Source of the DNA: Candidatus Enterococcus willemsii
GTDB taxonomy: Bacteria > Bacillota > Bacilli > Lactobacillales > Enterococcaceae
Assembly (NCBI RefSeq): GCF_009933335.1
Contig: NZ_MAEL01000039.1
Location: 1-42,363, forward strand
DNA length: 42,363 nucleotides
Direction of reading: 5' to 3'
Shown here: in pieces, positions 19,432-26,010 of the stretch
Layout of the letters: the number at the start of each line of letters is the position of its first letter
Numbering within the stretch: position 1 is the first letter of the stretch
Program-made: the position numbers and the translations under genes
The notes under the pieces: model-generated
The model's database searches: none
What the model was told of the DNA's origin: nothing
Seen by the model: only the letters and a program-made list of their open reading frames with translations

Positions 19432-20364
19432 ATGTTAAAACAAGTGATTGAAATGATTGATTTATTAGATAATCCCCAAATTACTGGGGAAAAAGTGATT
19501 GCAGTTTTTCAAGGAGTAGCTGGTGTCACTGCAACTAGTACAACTTTACAAGGTAATCAGGGCTCTACGGATTTTGTCAAAATTATTATCGAAGGGACAA
19601 ATGGTAAAACTCAAGGGGGAACAGCACCTACGTTAGGAATTATTGGACGTCTAGGAGGGATTGCTGCTCATCCAAGTCGCAAAGGGCTAGTATCTGATGC
19701 TGATGGAGCAATTGGTGCATTAGCTTCTGCTTTGAAATTAACAGAGATGCGTAAAAAAGAAATGCCTCTTGAGGGAGATATCATTGTTACTACGCATATT
19801 TGTCCCAATGCGCCTACGCAACCGCATGAACCAGTTGATTTTATGGGCTCACCTGTTGAAATGAGTGATATGAACGAGTATGAAATTTTACCTGAGATGG
19901 ATGCAATTATTTCAATTGATGCAACAAAAGGCAATAATATCATCAATCATCGTGGTTTTGCAATTTCTCCAACAGTTAAAGAAGGGTACATCTTACGCAT
20001 ATCCGATGATTTAGTTCGATTAATGACTATGACCACTGGGCAATTAGCTGTAACATTTCCAATTACCATGCAAGATATCACACCATATGGTAACGATGTC
20101 TATCATATAAATAGTATTTTACAACCAGCGACAGCAACAAGTGCCCCAGTTGTAGGTCTTGCTTTGACTGCTGAATCAGCTGTTCCAGGTTGTGGTACAG
20201 GTGCCAATCATGAAGTGGATATTGCAAGTGCAGTCCGTTTTGTTTTAGAAGTGGCGAAAGAATTTGTTCAGGGAAAATGTAAATTTTATGATTCAGAAGA
20301 ATTTTCACACTTAGAAAAGTTATATGGAAAAATGACTATTTTACAAACTATGGGGAAAGCATAA
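19432..20364 (+). CDS. DUF1177 family protein
   Basis: A 310-residue cytoplasmic protein that I place in DUF1177, a family without an assigned reaction. The start is the ATG at 19432, with GAGGAG about 9 nt ahead; an earlier in-frame ATG at 19384 lies inside the AroM gene. Conserved-looking blocks are EGTNGKTQGGTAPTLGIIGR, SDADGAIGALASALKL, IVTTHICPNAPTQPHEPV and the C-terminal VPGCGTGANHEVDIASA. Several Asp, His and Cys residues in these blocks could bind a metal, and the D-x-D-G-A pattern faintly recalls zinc aminopeptidases; this is only a suggestion. It is the last gene of the operon, followed 6 nt later by a terminator. Confidence 0.85.
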   Translation: MLKQVIEMIDLLDNPQITGEKVIAVFQGVAGVTATSTTLQGNQGSTDFVKIIIEGTNGKTQGGTAPTLGIIGRLGGIAAHPSRKGLVSDADGAIGALASALKLTEMRKKEMPLEGDIIVTTHICPNAPTQPHEPVDFMGSPVEMSDMNEYEILPEMDAIISIDATKGNNIINHRGFAISPTVKEGYILRISDDLVRLMTMTTGQLAVTFPITMQDITPYGNDVYHINSILQPATATSAPVVGLALTAESAVPGCGTGANHEVDIASAVRFVLEVAKEFVQGKCKFYDSEEFSHLEKLYGKMTILQTMGKA

Positions 20365-20370
20365 AACAGG

Positions 20371-20397
20371 GACAACCTTTTCGTATGGAAGGTTGTC
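20371..20397 (+). terminator. Terminator of the importer/DUF917/AroM/DUF1177 operon
   Basis: GACAACCTT (20371-20379) pairs with AAGGTTGTC (20389-20397), followed by TTTTTATTTT. Confidence 0.92.
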
Positions 20398-20410
20398 TTT
20401 TTATTTTCCA

Positions 20411-20427
20411 TATGTGTCTTGACATAT
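20411..20427 (+). promoter_or_regulatory. NiaR-like operator 1 overlapping the niaX promoter -35
   Basis: ATGTGTC-TT-GACATAT is an inverted repeat with one mismatch. It contains the -35 box TTGACA (20419-20424), which is 17 nt from a TACACT -10 (20442-20447). A repressor here would compete directly with RNA polymerase. The motif resembles what I recall of the NiaR (YrxA) niacin repressor site, centred on TGTCTTGACA. Confidence 0.7.
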
Positions 20428-20459
20428 CTTCTTTAAATAGATACACTAAGTGCAGTTTG

Positions 20460-20475
20460 ATGTGTCTTGACACAT
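20460..20475 (+). promoter_or_regulatory. NiaR-like operator 2 in the niaX leader
   Basis: ATGTGTC-TT-GACACAT is a perfect 7-2-7 inverted repeat just downstream of the predicted transcription start and 14 nt before the start codon. It shares 14 of 16 or more positions with operator 1, about 49 nt upstream. Two copies suggest cooperative repression. Confidence 0.7.
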
Positions 20476-20489
20476 ATGGAGGAGAAAAA

Positions 20490-21056
20490 ATGAGAAAAAA
20501 TTCCGTTAGAAAATTAACTATCGCTGCCTTATTAATTGCGATGGGAGTGATTATTCCGATGATTATGCCAAAAATTGTGATTGGTCCAGCATCATTCACA
20601 TTAGCTAGTCATGTACCATTATTTGCTGCGATGTTCTTTTCCCCACAAATAGCAGTTGCTGTCGCATTGGGAACAGCGTTTGGTTTTCTTTTGACTGCAC
20701 CATTCATTATCGCATTGCGCGCATTGTCTCATGTGATATTTGCAATAATCGGCTCACTTTATTTACAAAAGCATCCGGAAATTGTGAATAATAACAAAAA
20801 ATTTCAATGGTACAATGTTTGGATTGGTTTGATTCATGCACTTGCTGAATTGATTGTTGTGGCCATTGTGTTAATCAGTGGAAATCAAACGCAACCAGAT
20901 AATATGTTACTATTTATCTTTGGCTTTATTGGTGTTGGTGGCTTTATTCATAGTTTAATTGATTATAATATTGCTTTATTTGTCATGCGAGCATTAAGTA
21001 AAACATTTGATATTCCTGTTTTCGCAAAAGCAAAAGAAATGAAGCTTAAACGATAA
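20490..21056 (+). CDS. niaX: ECF transporter S-component, probable niacin transporter NiaX
   Basis: A 188-residue integral membrane substrate-binding subunit of a group II ECF vitamin transporter; it would work with a shared EcfA-EcfA'-EcfT module encoded elsewhere. GGAGGAG lies 6 nt before the ATG at 20490. The N-terminal helix carries the alanine-rich TIAALLIAMG motif for EcfT docking. ASFTLASHVPLFAAMFFSP and ALRALSHVIFAIIGS resemble NiaX as I recall it. Five to six hydrophobic helices are visible. The two upstream palindromes of NiaR type independently support niacin (nicotinate/nicotinamide) as the substrate. Without alignment the substrate rests mainly on this regulatory context. Confidence 0.8.
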   Translation: MRKNSVRKLTIAALLIAMGVIIPMIMPKIVIGPASFTLASHVPLFAAMFFSPQIAVAVALGTAFGFLLTAPFIIALRALSHVIFAIIGSLYLQKHPEIVNNNKKFQWYNVWIGLIHALAELIVVAIVLISGNQTQPDNMLLFIFGFIGVGGFIHSLIDYNIALFVMRALSKTFDIPVFAKAKEMKLKR

Positions 21057-21160
21057 GCGAACAATTGACGAAAAAATAACAAGCAACAATTATCTTTGAT
21101 TGTGTTGTTCGTAGTCCTGTGCTATATTCAAGGCGTAGATGAAAATCTATAAATAAAAAT

Positions 21161-21255
21161 CAGAGTAGGAAGCAAAGCGTTAAGTGCTAGAAGGATGGGA
21201 TGTTGCCTTTTGGACGAAGGATGAAAATTCGCGGTTTTGTTTTCGCATTCGCTGC
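21161..21255 (+). ncRNA. Tetrahydrofolate (THF-I) riboswitch
   Basis: The conserved blocks of the folT RNA appear in order: AGAGTAG (21162-21168), GCGTTAAGTG (21177-21186), GGATGGGATGTTG (21193-21205), then GGACGAAGGATG with TTCGCGGT (21212-21235), and GCATTCGCTG at the 3' end. AAGG (21191-21194) pairs with CCTT (21206-21209) for one hairpin, and CAG/CTG close the outer stem. It lies 40 nt before a folate S-component gene, the classic position. A GCTGC/GCAGC hairpin (21251-21274) overlaps the 3' strand of the outer stem and may be the alternative conformer. A weak promoter, TTGTGT-N17-TATATT (21100-21128), lies upstream. Confidence 0.88.
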
Positions 21256-21294
21256 ATATTTTTTGTGTAGCAGCTCGATAAGGAGATGCTAGAA

Positions 21295-21822
21295 ATGAAA
21301 AGAAAAATTAGTACACAGATGATCACTGTAATGGCCTTGTTGATTGCTTTAACAGTTGTTTTATCGAACATTTTGGGGATTGAAACCCAGTTATTGAAAG
21401 TGACCTTTGCTTTCGTTCCCCAAATGATTATGGGGATGCTGTTTGGGCCTTTCTGGTCAGCAGTTGGTGCTGTTATTGCCGATTTAATTGGGAATACAAT
21501 GTTTGCCAAGGCCCCTTTTTTCATTGGATTTACATTGAATAAGATTATTGCCGGACTTATTTATGGTTACTTTTTTTACAATAAAAAAGTCACATGGAAA
21601 AATACCATTCTTTGTACAGTAACGCTCACATTGCTACTAAGTCTATGCTTGACGCCGATTTGGCTATCGATGATGTACCATGTTCCGCTAAATCAGTGGC
21701 AACTTTGGGTACCTCGTTTAATTAAGGCTGCTATTATGATTCCAATCGAGGCAGGTACGATGTATGTGATTGGTAATATGTTACCAATCGACCAATTAAC
21801 GAGAAAATTGAAACTTCAATAA
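21295..21822 (+). CDS. folT: ECF transporter S-component, folate transporter FolT
   Basis: A 175-residue membrane subunit that captures folates for an ECF transporter. I use the ATG at 21295, 9 nt after AAGGAG; the ATG at 21286 directly abuts this site. Features are the N-terminal TVMALLIALTVVLSNILGI helix for EcfT contact, then KVTFAFVPQMIMGMLFGPFWSAVGAVIADLIG and GFTLNKIIAGLIYGYFFY, which are typical of FolT. The C-terminal ends with a helix WVPRLIKAAIMIPIEA. The THF riboswitch in its leader strongly supports folate as substrate and predicts repression when reduced folate is plentiful. Confidence 0.92.
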   Translation: MKRKISTQMITVMALLIALTVVLSNILGIETQLLKVTFAFVPQMIMGMLFGPFWSAVGAVIADLIGNTMFAKAPFFIGFTLNKIIAGLIYGYFFYNKKVTWKNTILCTVTLTLLLSLCLTPIWLSMMYHVPLNQWQLWVPRLIKAAIMIPIEAGTMYVIGNMLPIDQLTRKLKLQ

Positions 21823-21857
21823 TAAGTGAAAATAGATAGAAACAAACATCCAATAAG

Positions 21858-21879
21858 AAATCATCGCTTGATGGTTTCT
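21858..21879 (+). terminator. Terminator of folT
   Basis: GAAATCATC (21858-21866) pairs with GATGGTTTC (21871-21879) around GCTT, with one G-U pair, followed by a run of T. Confidence 0.9.
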
Positions 21880-21945
21880 TTTTTTCATTTCGTTGTCTTT
21901 TTAGCCAAAAATACGGTAGAGTAGAGAGCAAAGGGAGGAATAGTA

Positions 21946-23118
21946 ATGAAACGAATGAGTTTATTCATTGTTTTCGGTTTGATTATAATTATAGGACTAG
22001 GGCTATTTAGCTTTGTATATTTTGGTGGGTCATCCAAACAGACAGAATCAAGTCAATCAGACAGTTCGACAAGTGAATCCACCACCGAAACAACAACTAG
22101 TGAAACAATAGAGCCATCGAAAATTGATGCGTTACTATCCGAGATGACCTTAGAAGAAAAAGTTGGGCAACTCTTTTTTGTCCGGGTACCAGAAGCCAAT
22201 CAATTAGAAGATATTCAAACCTATCATTTAGGGGGCTACGTATTATTCGGCCGAGATGTTGAGAATGAAACGAAAGACAGTTTGACACAGAAAATTGCTG
22301 ATTACCAAGCAGCTAGTGATATTCCATTATTAATTGGCGCAGATGAAGAAGGCGGGACGGTTACACGAATTAGTCATAATCCAGAATTAGCACAGGCACC
22401 ATTTGAATCACCGCAAACACTTTATGCTAATGGGGGTTGGTCAGCGATTCGTGAAGATACCAAAGAAAAAGCCCAGCTGTTAAAAGACTTAGGAATTCAC
22501 ACCGGACTCTTTCCAATCGCCGATGTGGCGACCGATCCGCAAGCTTTCATTTATGACCGAACAATTGGTCAGGATGCACAAGGTACCAGTGAATTTGTTG
22601 AAACAGTTGTCAAAGCACTTCAAGAAGAACAAAGTGGTTCAACGCTGAAACATTTTCCAGGCTATGGCAATAACCGTGATTCACACGTCGAAATTGTCGT
22701 GGACGATCGCTCGTTAGATGAATTAAGAGCAACCGATTTTGTGCCGTTTATTGCCGGAATCAAGGCAGGTGCAGATAGCATCTTAGTATCTCATAATATC
22801 ATTAATAGCATGGATACCGATGTACCAGCGTCTATTTCACCTGAAGTCCACCGAGTACTACGAGAGGAATTGCAATTTGATGGCGTCGTGATGACCGATG
22901 ATATGGATATGGCAGGTTTAGCTGATTTTATTCCTCAAGAAGAAGCCGGTTTAGCTGCTTTACAAGCAGGCAATGATTTGGTGATGTCCTCGACATATCA
23001 AGTACAGATTCCAGCAGTTATTCAAGCTGTACAATCAGGAGAATACAGTGAAGAACAATTAGATATCTCCGTTCGTCGCGTGTTGGAATGGAAAGAAAAA
23101 TTAGGGTTAATTGAATAA
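21946..23118 (+). CDS. Glycoside hydrolase family 3, NagZ-like beta-N-acetylhexosaminidase
   Basis: A 390-residue extracellular GH3 enzyme anchored by an N-terminal helix (about residues 5-28), followed by a Ser/Thr-rich linker to about residue 55. No lipobox cysteine is present. The single GH3 barrel begins with LLSEMTLEEKVGQLFFVRV. KHFPGYGNNRDSH contains the Asp245-His247 pair that acts as acid/base in NagZ, and VVMTDDMDM holds the likely nucleophile Asp318. It lacks the second domain of large beta-glucosidases. The likely substrate is N-acetylglucosamine-containing cell-wall fragments or glycans. It starts after AGGGAGGA with an ATG about 9 nt later, and has its own terminator. Confidence 0.92.
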   Translation: MKRMSLFIVFGLIIIIGLGLFSFVYFGGSSKQTESSQSDSSTSESTTETTTSETIEPSKIDALLSEMTLEEKVGQLFFVRVPEANQLEDIQTYHLGGYVLFGRDVENETKDSLTQKIADYQAASDIPLLIGADEEGGTVTRISHNPELAQAPFESPQTLYANGGWSAIREDTKEKAQLLKDLGIHTGLFPIADVATDPQAFIYDRTIGQDAQGTSEFVETVVKALQEEQSGSTLKHFPGYGNNRDSHVEIVVDDRSLDELRATDFVPFIAGIKAGADSILVSHNIINSMDTDVPASISPEVHRVLREELQFDGVVMTDDMDMAGLADFIPQEEAGLAALQAGNDLVMSSTYQVQIPAVIQAVQSGEYSEEQLDISVRRVLEWKEKLGLIE

Positions 23119-23124
23119 TAAAGG

Positions 23125-23153
23125 AAAAGAACTTTCGAGAAGAAAGTTCTTTT
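23125..23153 (+). terminator. Terminator of the GH3 gene
   Basis: AAAAGAACTTTC (23125-23136) pairs perfectly with GAAAGTTCTTTT (23142-23153) around GAGAA. Confidence 0.9.
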
Positions 23154-23174
23154 TAAATACTAAATTTCTTTAAA

Positions 23175-23229
23175 TTTTATCGAAAAACGATAAAAAAAGA
23201 TTGAATATCGATATATTTGTGGCTAGAAT
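23175..23229 (+). promoter_or_regulatory. Promoter with two palindromes ahead of the DUF2975/XRE pair
   Basis: TTTTATCG-N5-CGATAAAA (23175-23195) is a perfect inverted repeat. ATATCGATAT (23205-23214) is a second palindrome sharing the TATCG half-site. The second lies between TTGAAT (23201-23206) and TAGAAT (23224-23229), a 17-nt spaced sigma-A promoter, and overlaps its -35. The XRE protein encoded at the end of this operon is the natural candidate for binding both. This is inference from position. Confidence 0.55.
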
Positions 23230-23260
23230 CAAGAAAACAGAATAAAAGGAGAGAAAATCA

Positions 23261-23734
23261 ATGAAGATAAAAACAACATTTTTAAAAATTGCGCTAGGAG
23301 GTATGACGCTATTTATTCTATTCTTGGGGCTGCTTGTCACGATGGGAGCGTTGAGTTCTTATTTTAATCATGATTTATTTTTAGAACAAATTATCGCTTA
23401 TATTGCATTATATATTGCTGCCTTTTTAGCCTTAGCTGTGATTGTATTTATTTATCGAATGCTTCGTTTAATTGATAAAGACAAACCATTTACAACTGAA
23501 GCATTGCAAATCGTCTCAGGAGTAAAAAAATTAATTATCGGTTTATTTGTCGCATTGCTAGGTATTTTACCCATGTTTTATTATATTGCAGACAATGGCG
23601 ATGCACCTGGCGTGATGATTATTGGTTTAGGCATTGTCAGTCTTCCATTGGCAGTAGCTATTTTCGTTGCAACTATTGAAAAGCTATTAATGCGCGTCAT
23701 TCAAATCAAACAAGAAAACGACTTAACTGTCTAG
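23261..23734 (+). CDS. DUF2975 family membrane protein
   Basis: A 157-residue membrane protein with four predicted helices at about residues 8-30, 42-66, 87-107 and 115-137, and short polar ends. A conserved-looking loop MLRLIDKDKPFTTEALQIVSGVKKL separates helices 2 and 3 and is typical of DUF2975, a family of unknown function. Members are commonly found directly before a small XRE regulator, exactly as here. The pair resembles a membrane sensor or immunity-type partner for the DNA-binding protein, but no function is established. AAAGGAG precedes the ATG. Confidence 0.85.
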   Translation: MKIKTTFLKIALGGMTLFILFLGLLVTMGALSSYFNHDLFLEQIIAYIALYIAAFLALAVIVFIYRMLRLIDKDKPFTTEALQIVSGVKKLIIGLFVALLGILPMFYYIADNGDAPGVMIIGLGIVSLPLAVAIFVATIEKLLMRVIQIKQENDLTV

Positions 23735-23745
23735 GAGGGACGAAT

Positions 23746-23952
23746 ATGCCAATTAAAGTCAATATCGACCGCTTGCTAGTCGAGCAACAGATGTCCGTCA
23801 CCGAATTAGCAGATAAAGTAGGAATCACCATGGCAAATATTTCTATTTTAAAAAACGGAAAAGCCAAAGCGATTCGCTTTTCCACACTTGAAGCATTGTG
23901 CAAAGCTTTGAACTGCCAGCCAAAGGATTTGTTGGAGTATGTGGAGGAGTAA
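23746..23952 (+). CDS. Small XRE-family regulator (YozG-like)
   Basis: A 68-residue protein consisting only of a Cro/CI-type helix-turn-helix. VEQQMSVTELADKVGITMANISILKNGKAKAIRFSTLEAL shows the HTH_3/HTH_26 pattern and the family ending LCKALNCQPKDLLEYVEE. It starts 11 nt after the DUF2975 gene behind AGGAGG, so the two are co-transcribed. It probably binds the palindromes at the operon promoter. No dimerisation domain is visible beyond the HTH. Confidence 0.92.
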   Translation: MPIKVNIDRLLVEQQMSVTELADKVGITMANISILKNGKAKAIRFSTLEALCKALNCQPKDLLEYVEE

Positions 23953-23989
23953 TGGAATCATATTACTGTTTAACTAAATAGATAGAAGG

Positions 23990-24023
23990 AATATTCGATT
24001 GACTACATAGTTAATCGAATATT
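23990..24023 (+). terminator. Terminator of the DUF2975/XRE operon
   Basis: AATATTCGATT (23990-24000) pairs with AATCGAATATT (24013-24023); an inner G-U pair and ACT/AGT extend the stem to a 4-nt loop. The T tract that follows is TTTT. Confidence 0.88.
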
Positions 24024-24024
24024 T

Positions 24025-24046
24025 TTTGTCACTTCGTGGTGACAAA
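24025..24046 (+). promoter_or_regulatory. Inverted repeat upstream of the PTS operon, candidate activator site
   Basis: TTTGTCAC-N6-GTGACAAA is a perfect 8-bp inverted repeat. A TACAAT -10 candidate lies at 24077-24082, giving a repeat centre near -53, a position suited to an activator such as the PRD regulator encoded in the operon. The -35 region is weak, which would also fit activator dependence. It could instead be a second hairpin after the terminator. Confidence 0.4.
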
Positions 24047-24064
24047 GGATGTACTGCACCAAAA

Positions 24065-24080
24065 ATGTAAACGCTGTACA
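24065..24080 (+). promoter_or_regulatory. Weak cre-like site for CcpA
   Basis: ATGTAAACGCTGTACA keeps the TG-AA-CG core of catabolite response elements, but the right half-site is displaced by one base. It overlaps the candidate -10 of the PTS promoter. The match is imperfect and the call is tentative. Confidence 0.3.
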
Positions 24081-24106
24081 ATGAAATTGTTCAAAGGAGG
24101 AAGCGT

Positions 24107-24547
24107 ATGAATGAAATAATTGATAAGCGAACGATATTTTTAGACCAAACATTTTCAAATAAGCAAGAAGTATTAGAAGTAATCGCCAAAACATCGGTCC
24201 ATCTTAATATAGCTGATTCTGAGGTAGCTATTCTAGAGGAACTCGTTGCGCGTGAAAACATGTTATCTACTTCTGTAGGAAAAGGTATTGCTATTCCGCA
24301 TTGTAAATCAAAAAACGTAAAATCATCAAAAATATTTTTATACCGTCTATCTAAAGAAATCAATTGGGACGAAGATGAACCTGTATCGCTAGTTTTTGCC
24401 ATTTTAACCAATAGTGACAACTCAGATCATTTATCTATTTTAGCGAAATTATCTAGAAATTTACTAAAGGAAACTTTTTTAGGAAAAGTTAAAGCAGCAA
24501 CATCATCTGAAGAAATTTATGAACAATTAACAACTATTTTAAATTAA
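24107..24547 (+). CDS. PTS sugar transporter subunit IIA, fructose family
   Basis: A 146-residue cytoplasmic EIIA of the fructose/mannitol superfamily, which passes phosphate from HPr to the IIB subunit. The phosphorylation site is His65 in the motif VGKGIAIPHCK. ENMLSTSVG before it and HLSILAKLSRNLLKE near the C-terminus are usual for the family. It is a stand-alone protein and opens an operon of IIA, IIB, IIC, regulator and oxidoreductase. AAAGGAGG lies about 9 nt before the ATG. Sugar specificity cannot be read from the sequence. Confidence 0.93.
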   Translation: MNEIIDKRTIFLDQTFSNKQEVLEVIAKTSVHLNIADSEVAILEELVARENMLSTSVGKGIAIPHCKSKNVKSSKIFLYRLSKEINWDEDEPVSLVFAILTNSDNSDHLSILAKLSRNLLKETFLGKVKAATSSEEIYEQLTTILN

Positions 24548-24561
24548 GGAGCTGGAGAAAA

Positions 24562-24867
24562 ATGAAAAAAATCGTTGCAGTCTGTGCATGTCCTATGGGG
24601 GTTGCACATACGTATATGGCAGCAGATGCTATTGAAGAAGCTGGTAAAAAATTAGGAATGAGCGTTAAAGTAGAGACGCAAGGGGCCGGAGGAATTGAAG
24701 ATAAATTAAAACCAAAAGAAATTGCCGAAGCGGATTTAATTATTTTTGCAACAGCTGTTAAAGTCAGCCAAATTGAACGCTTTGAGGAGTATGAGGGCAA
24801 ATTGGTACGCGTGACCTTAAAAGAAGCCATCAATAATAGTGAAGCAATTATAACAGAAAATATGTAA
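24562..24867 (+). CDS. PTS sugar transporter subunit IIB, fructose family
   Basis: A 101-residue EIIB of the fructose family. The phosphocysteine is Cys10 in CACPMGVAHTYMAADAIEEA, closely matching the usual CPTGIAHTFMAA signature. VETQGAGGIED and IIFATAVKV follow as in other members. It starts 14 nt after the IIA gene behind AAGGAG and would phosphorylate the sugar bound to the IIC membrane subunit. Confidence 0.95.
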   Translation: MKKIVAVCACPMGVAHTYMAADAIEEAGKKLGMSVKVETQGAGGIEDKLKPKEIAEADLIIFATAVKVSQIERFEEYEGKLVRVTLKEAINNSEAIITENM

Positions 24868-24881
24868 AGAGGAGAAAAATG

Positions 24882-25973
24882 ATGAATAAACAAAAATTAC
24901 AGGATTTACAGCAGCATTTAATGACTGGTATTTCCTATATGATTCCAATTATCGTTCCAGCTGGGATTATTATGGGAATTGGTATTATGATTGGTCAAGT
25001 GTCAGGATTTGATGCTTGGGATACTGCTTTATTAGATAGCAGTAACAATGTGCAAAAATTTGTGGGCTGGATTACGCAGATTGCTGGTGCAGGCATGATG
25101 AGCTTGATGTTCCCAGTATTTGCCGCTTATGTCTCTTACAGTATTTCGGATAAACCAGGGTTAGCACCAGGGTTTATTGGTGGCTACTTGGCAAATGTGA
25201 TGGGGTCAGGCTTCTTAGGTGCTGTTGCTGTAGGGTTATTTGCAGGATTTTTCGTGCAATTTTTAAATGATCATATTAAATTTAGTCGTACATTCAGACC
25301 AGTTAAAAATATGTTTATTGTACCTGTGTTTTCTACATTATTAGTGATTATCGTGAGTTATTTTATTATTGGTCCAGTTGGTGTTATATTAGTAAATGCG
25401 ATTACTGCTTTTATCAATGCAGTAGGGGAAACAGGTGAAGTTGCACTAGCTTCTGTGATTGCCGGTTCAATGGCATTCGATTTAGGAGGGCCAGTAAATA
25501 AAACGGCGTTAGCTTTGTCTATGCAATTGAATACGGATACAAATGCAAATGCTTGGGTGCCTGCAATGATTGGTGCCGTTATTCCGGCAGTTGGAATTGG
25601 CTTAGCAACGTTATTAGATAAAATTGTTTTGAAAAAAGCTGTCTATGATAATCAAATGAAAACAGATGGGATTGCTTGTTTCATTTTAGGATTTATGGGG
25701 ATTTCAGAAGGAGCAATTCCCTTCGCGATTAAAGACCCGTTGTTTATGATTCCTTTGAATGTCATAGCTTCAGCAATTGGTGGTGGAATTGCGGCTTTAT
25801 TAGGAACGAGTGCAGTAACTGGAGTTCCGGCAGCAATTTGGGGATGGCCTTTATCAACTAATCCGTTTGGCTGGGTCTTGGCGGTTGCAGTAGGATCAAT
25901 TATCGTGTGTATCGGTGCATTGTATCGAGGAAGTCAGCTAGCAAAGAAGAATGAAATAAAGCCAACTGTGTAA
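24882..25973 (+). CDS. PTS sugar transporter subunit IIC, fructose family
   Basis: A 363-residue membrane channel subunit. LQQHLMTGISYMIPIIVPAGIIMGIGI is the family N-terminus, and GFMGISEGAIPFAIKDP is the substrate-binding region of fructose-type IIC proteins. About nine hydrophobic segments are visible. Both ATG codons at 24879 and 24882 are possible; the second has better spacing from GAGGAG. The separate IIA, IIB and IIC chains resemble the mannosylglycerate/fructose-like systems rather than the fused FruA. The transported sugar is unknown. Confidence 0.93.
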   Translation: MNKQKLQDLQQHLMTGISYMIPIIVPAGIIMGIGIMIGQVSGFDAWDTALLDSSNNVQKFVGWITQIAGAGMMSLMFPVFAAYVSYSISDKPGLAPGFIGGYLANVMGSGFLGAVAVGLFAGFFVQFLNDHIKFSRTFRPVKNMFIVPVFSTLLVIIVSYFIIGPVGVILVNAITAFINAVGETGEVALASVIAGSMAFDLGGPVNKTALALSMQLNTDTNANAWVPAMIGAVIPAVGIGLATLLDKIVLKKAVYDNQMKTDGIACFILGFMGISEGAIPFAIKDPLFMIPLNVIASAIGGGIAALLGTSAVTGVPAAIWGWPLSTNPFGWVLAVAVGSIIVCIGALYRGSQLAKKNEIKPTV

Positions 25974-26010
25974 TTTTTAGTGACTGAAAACTGGAAAATG
26001 AGGGAAGCGA

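Noticed and set aside
24534-24893. Antisense open frame of 119 codons over the PTS IIB gene
   Set aside because: The IIB gene on the plus strand has full family motifs; the antisense frame has none.
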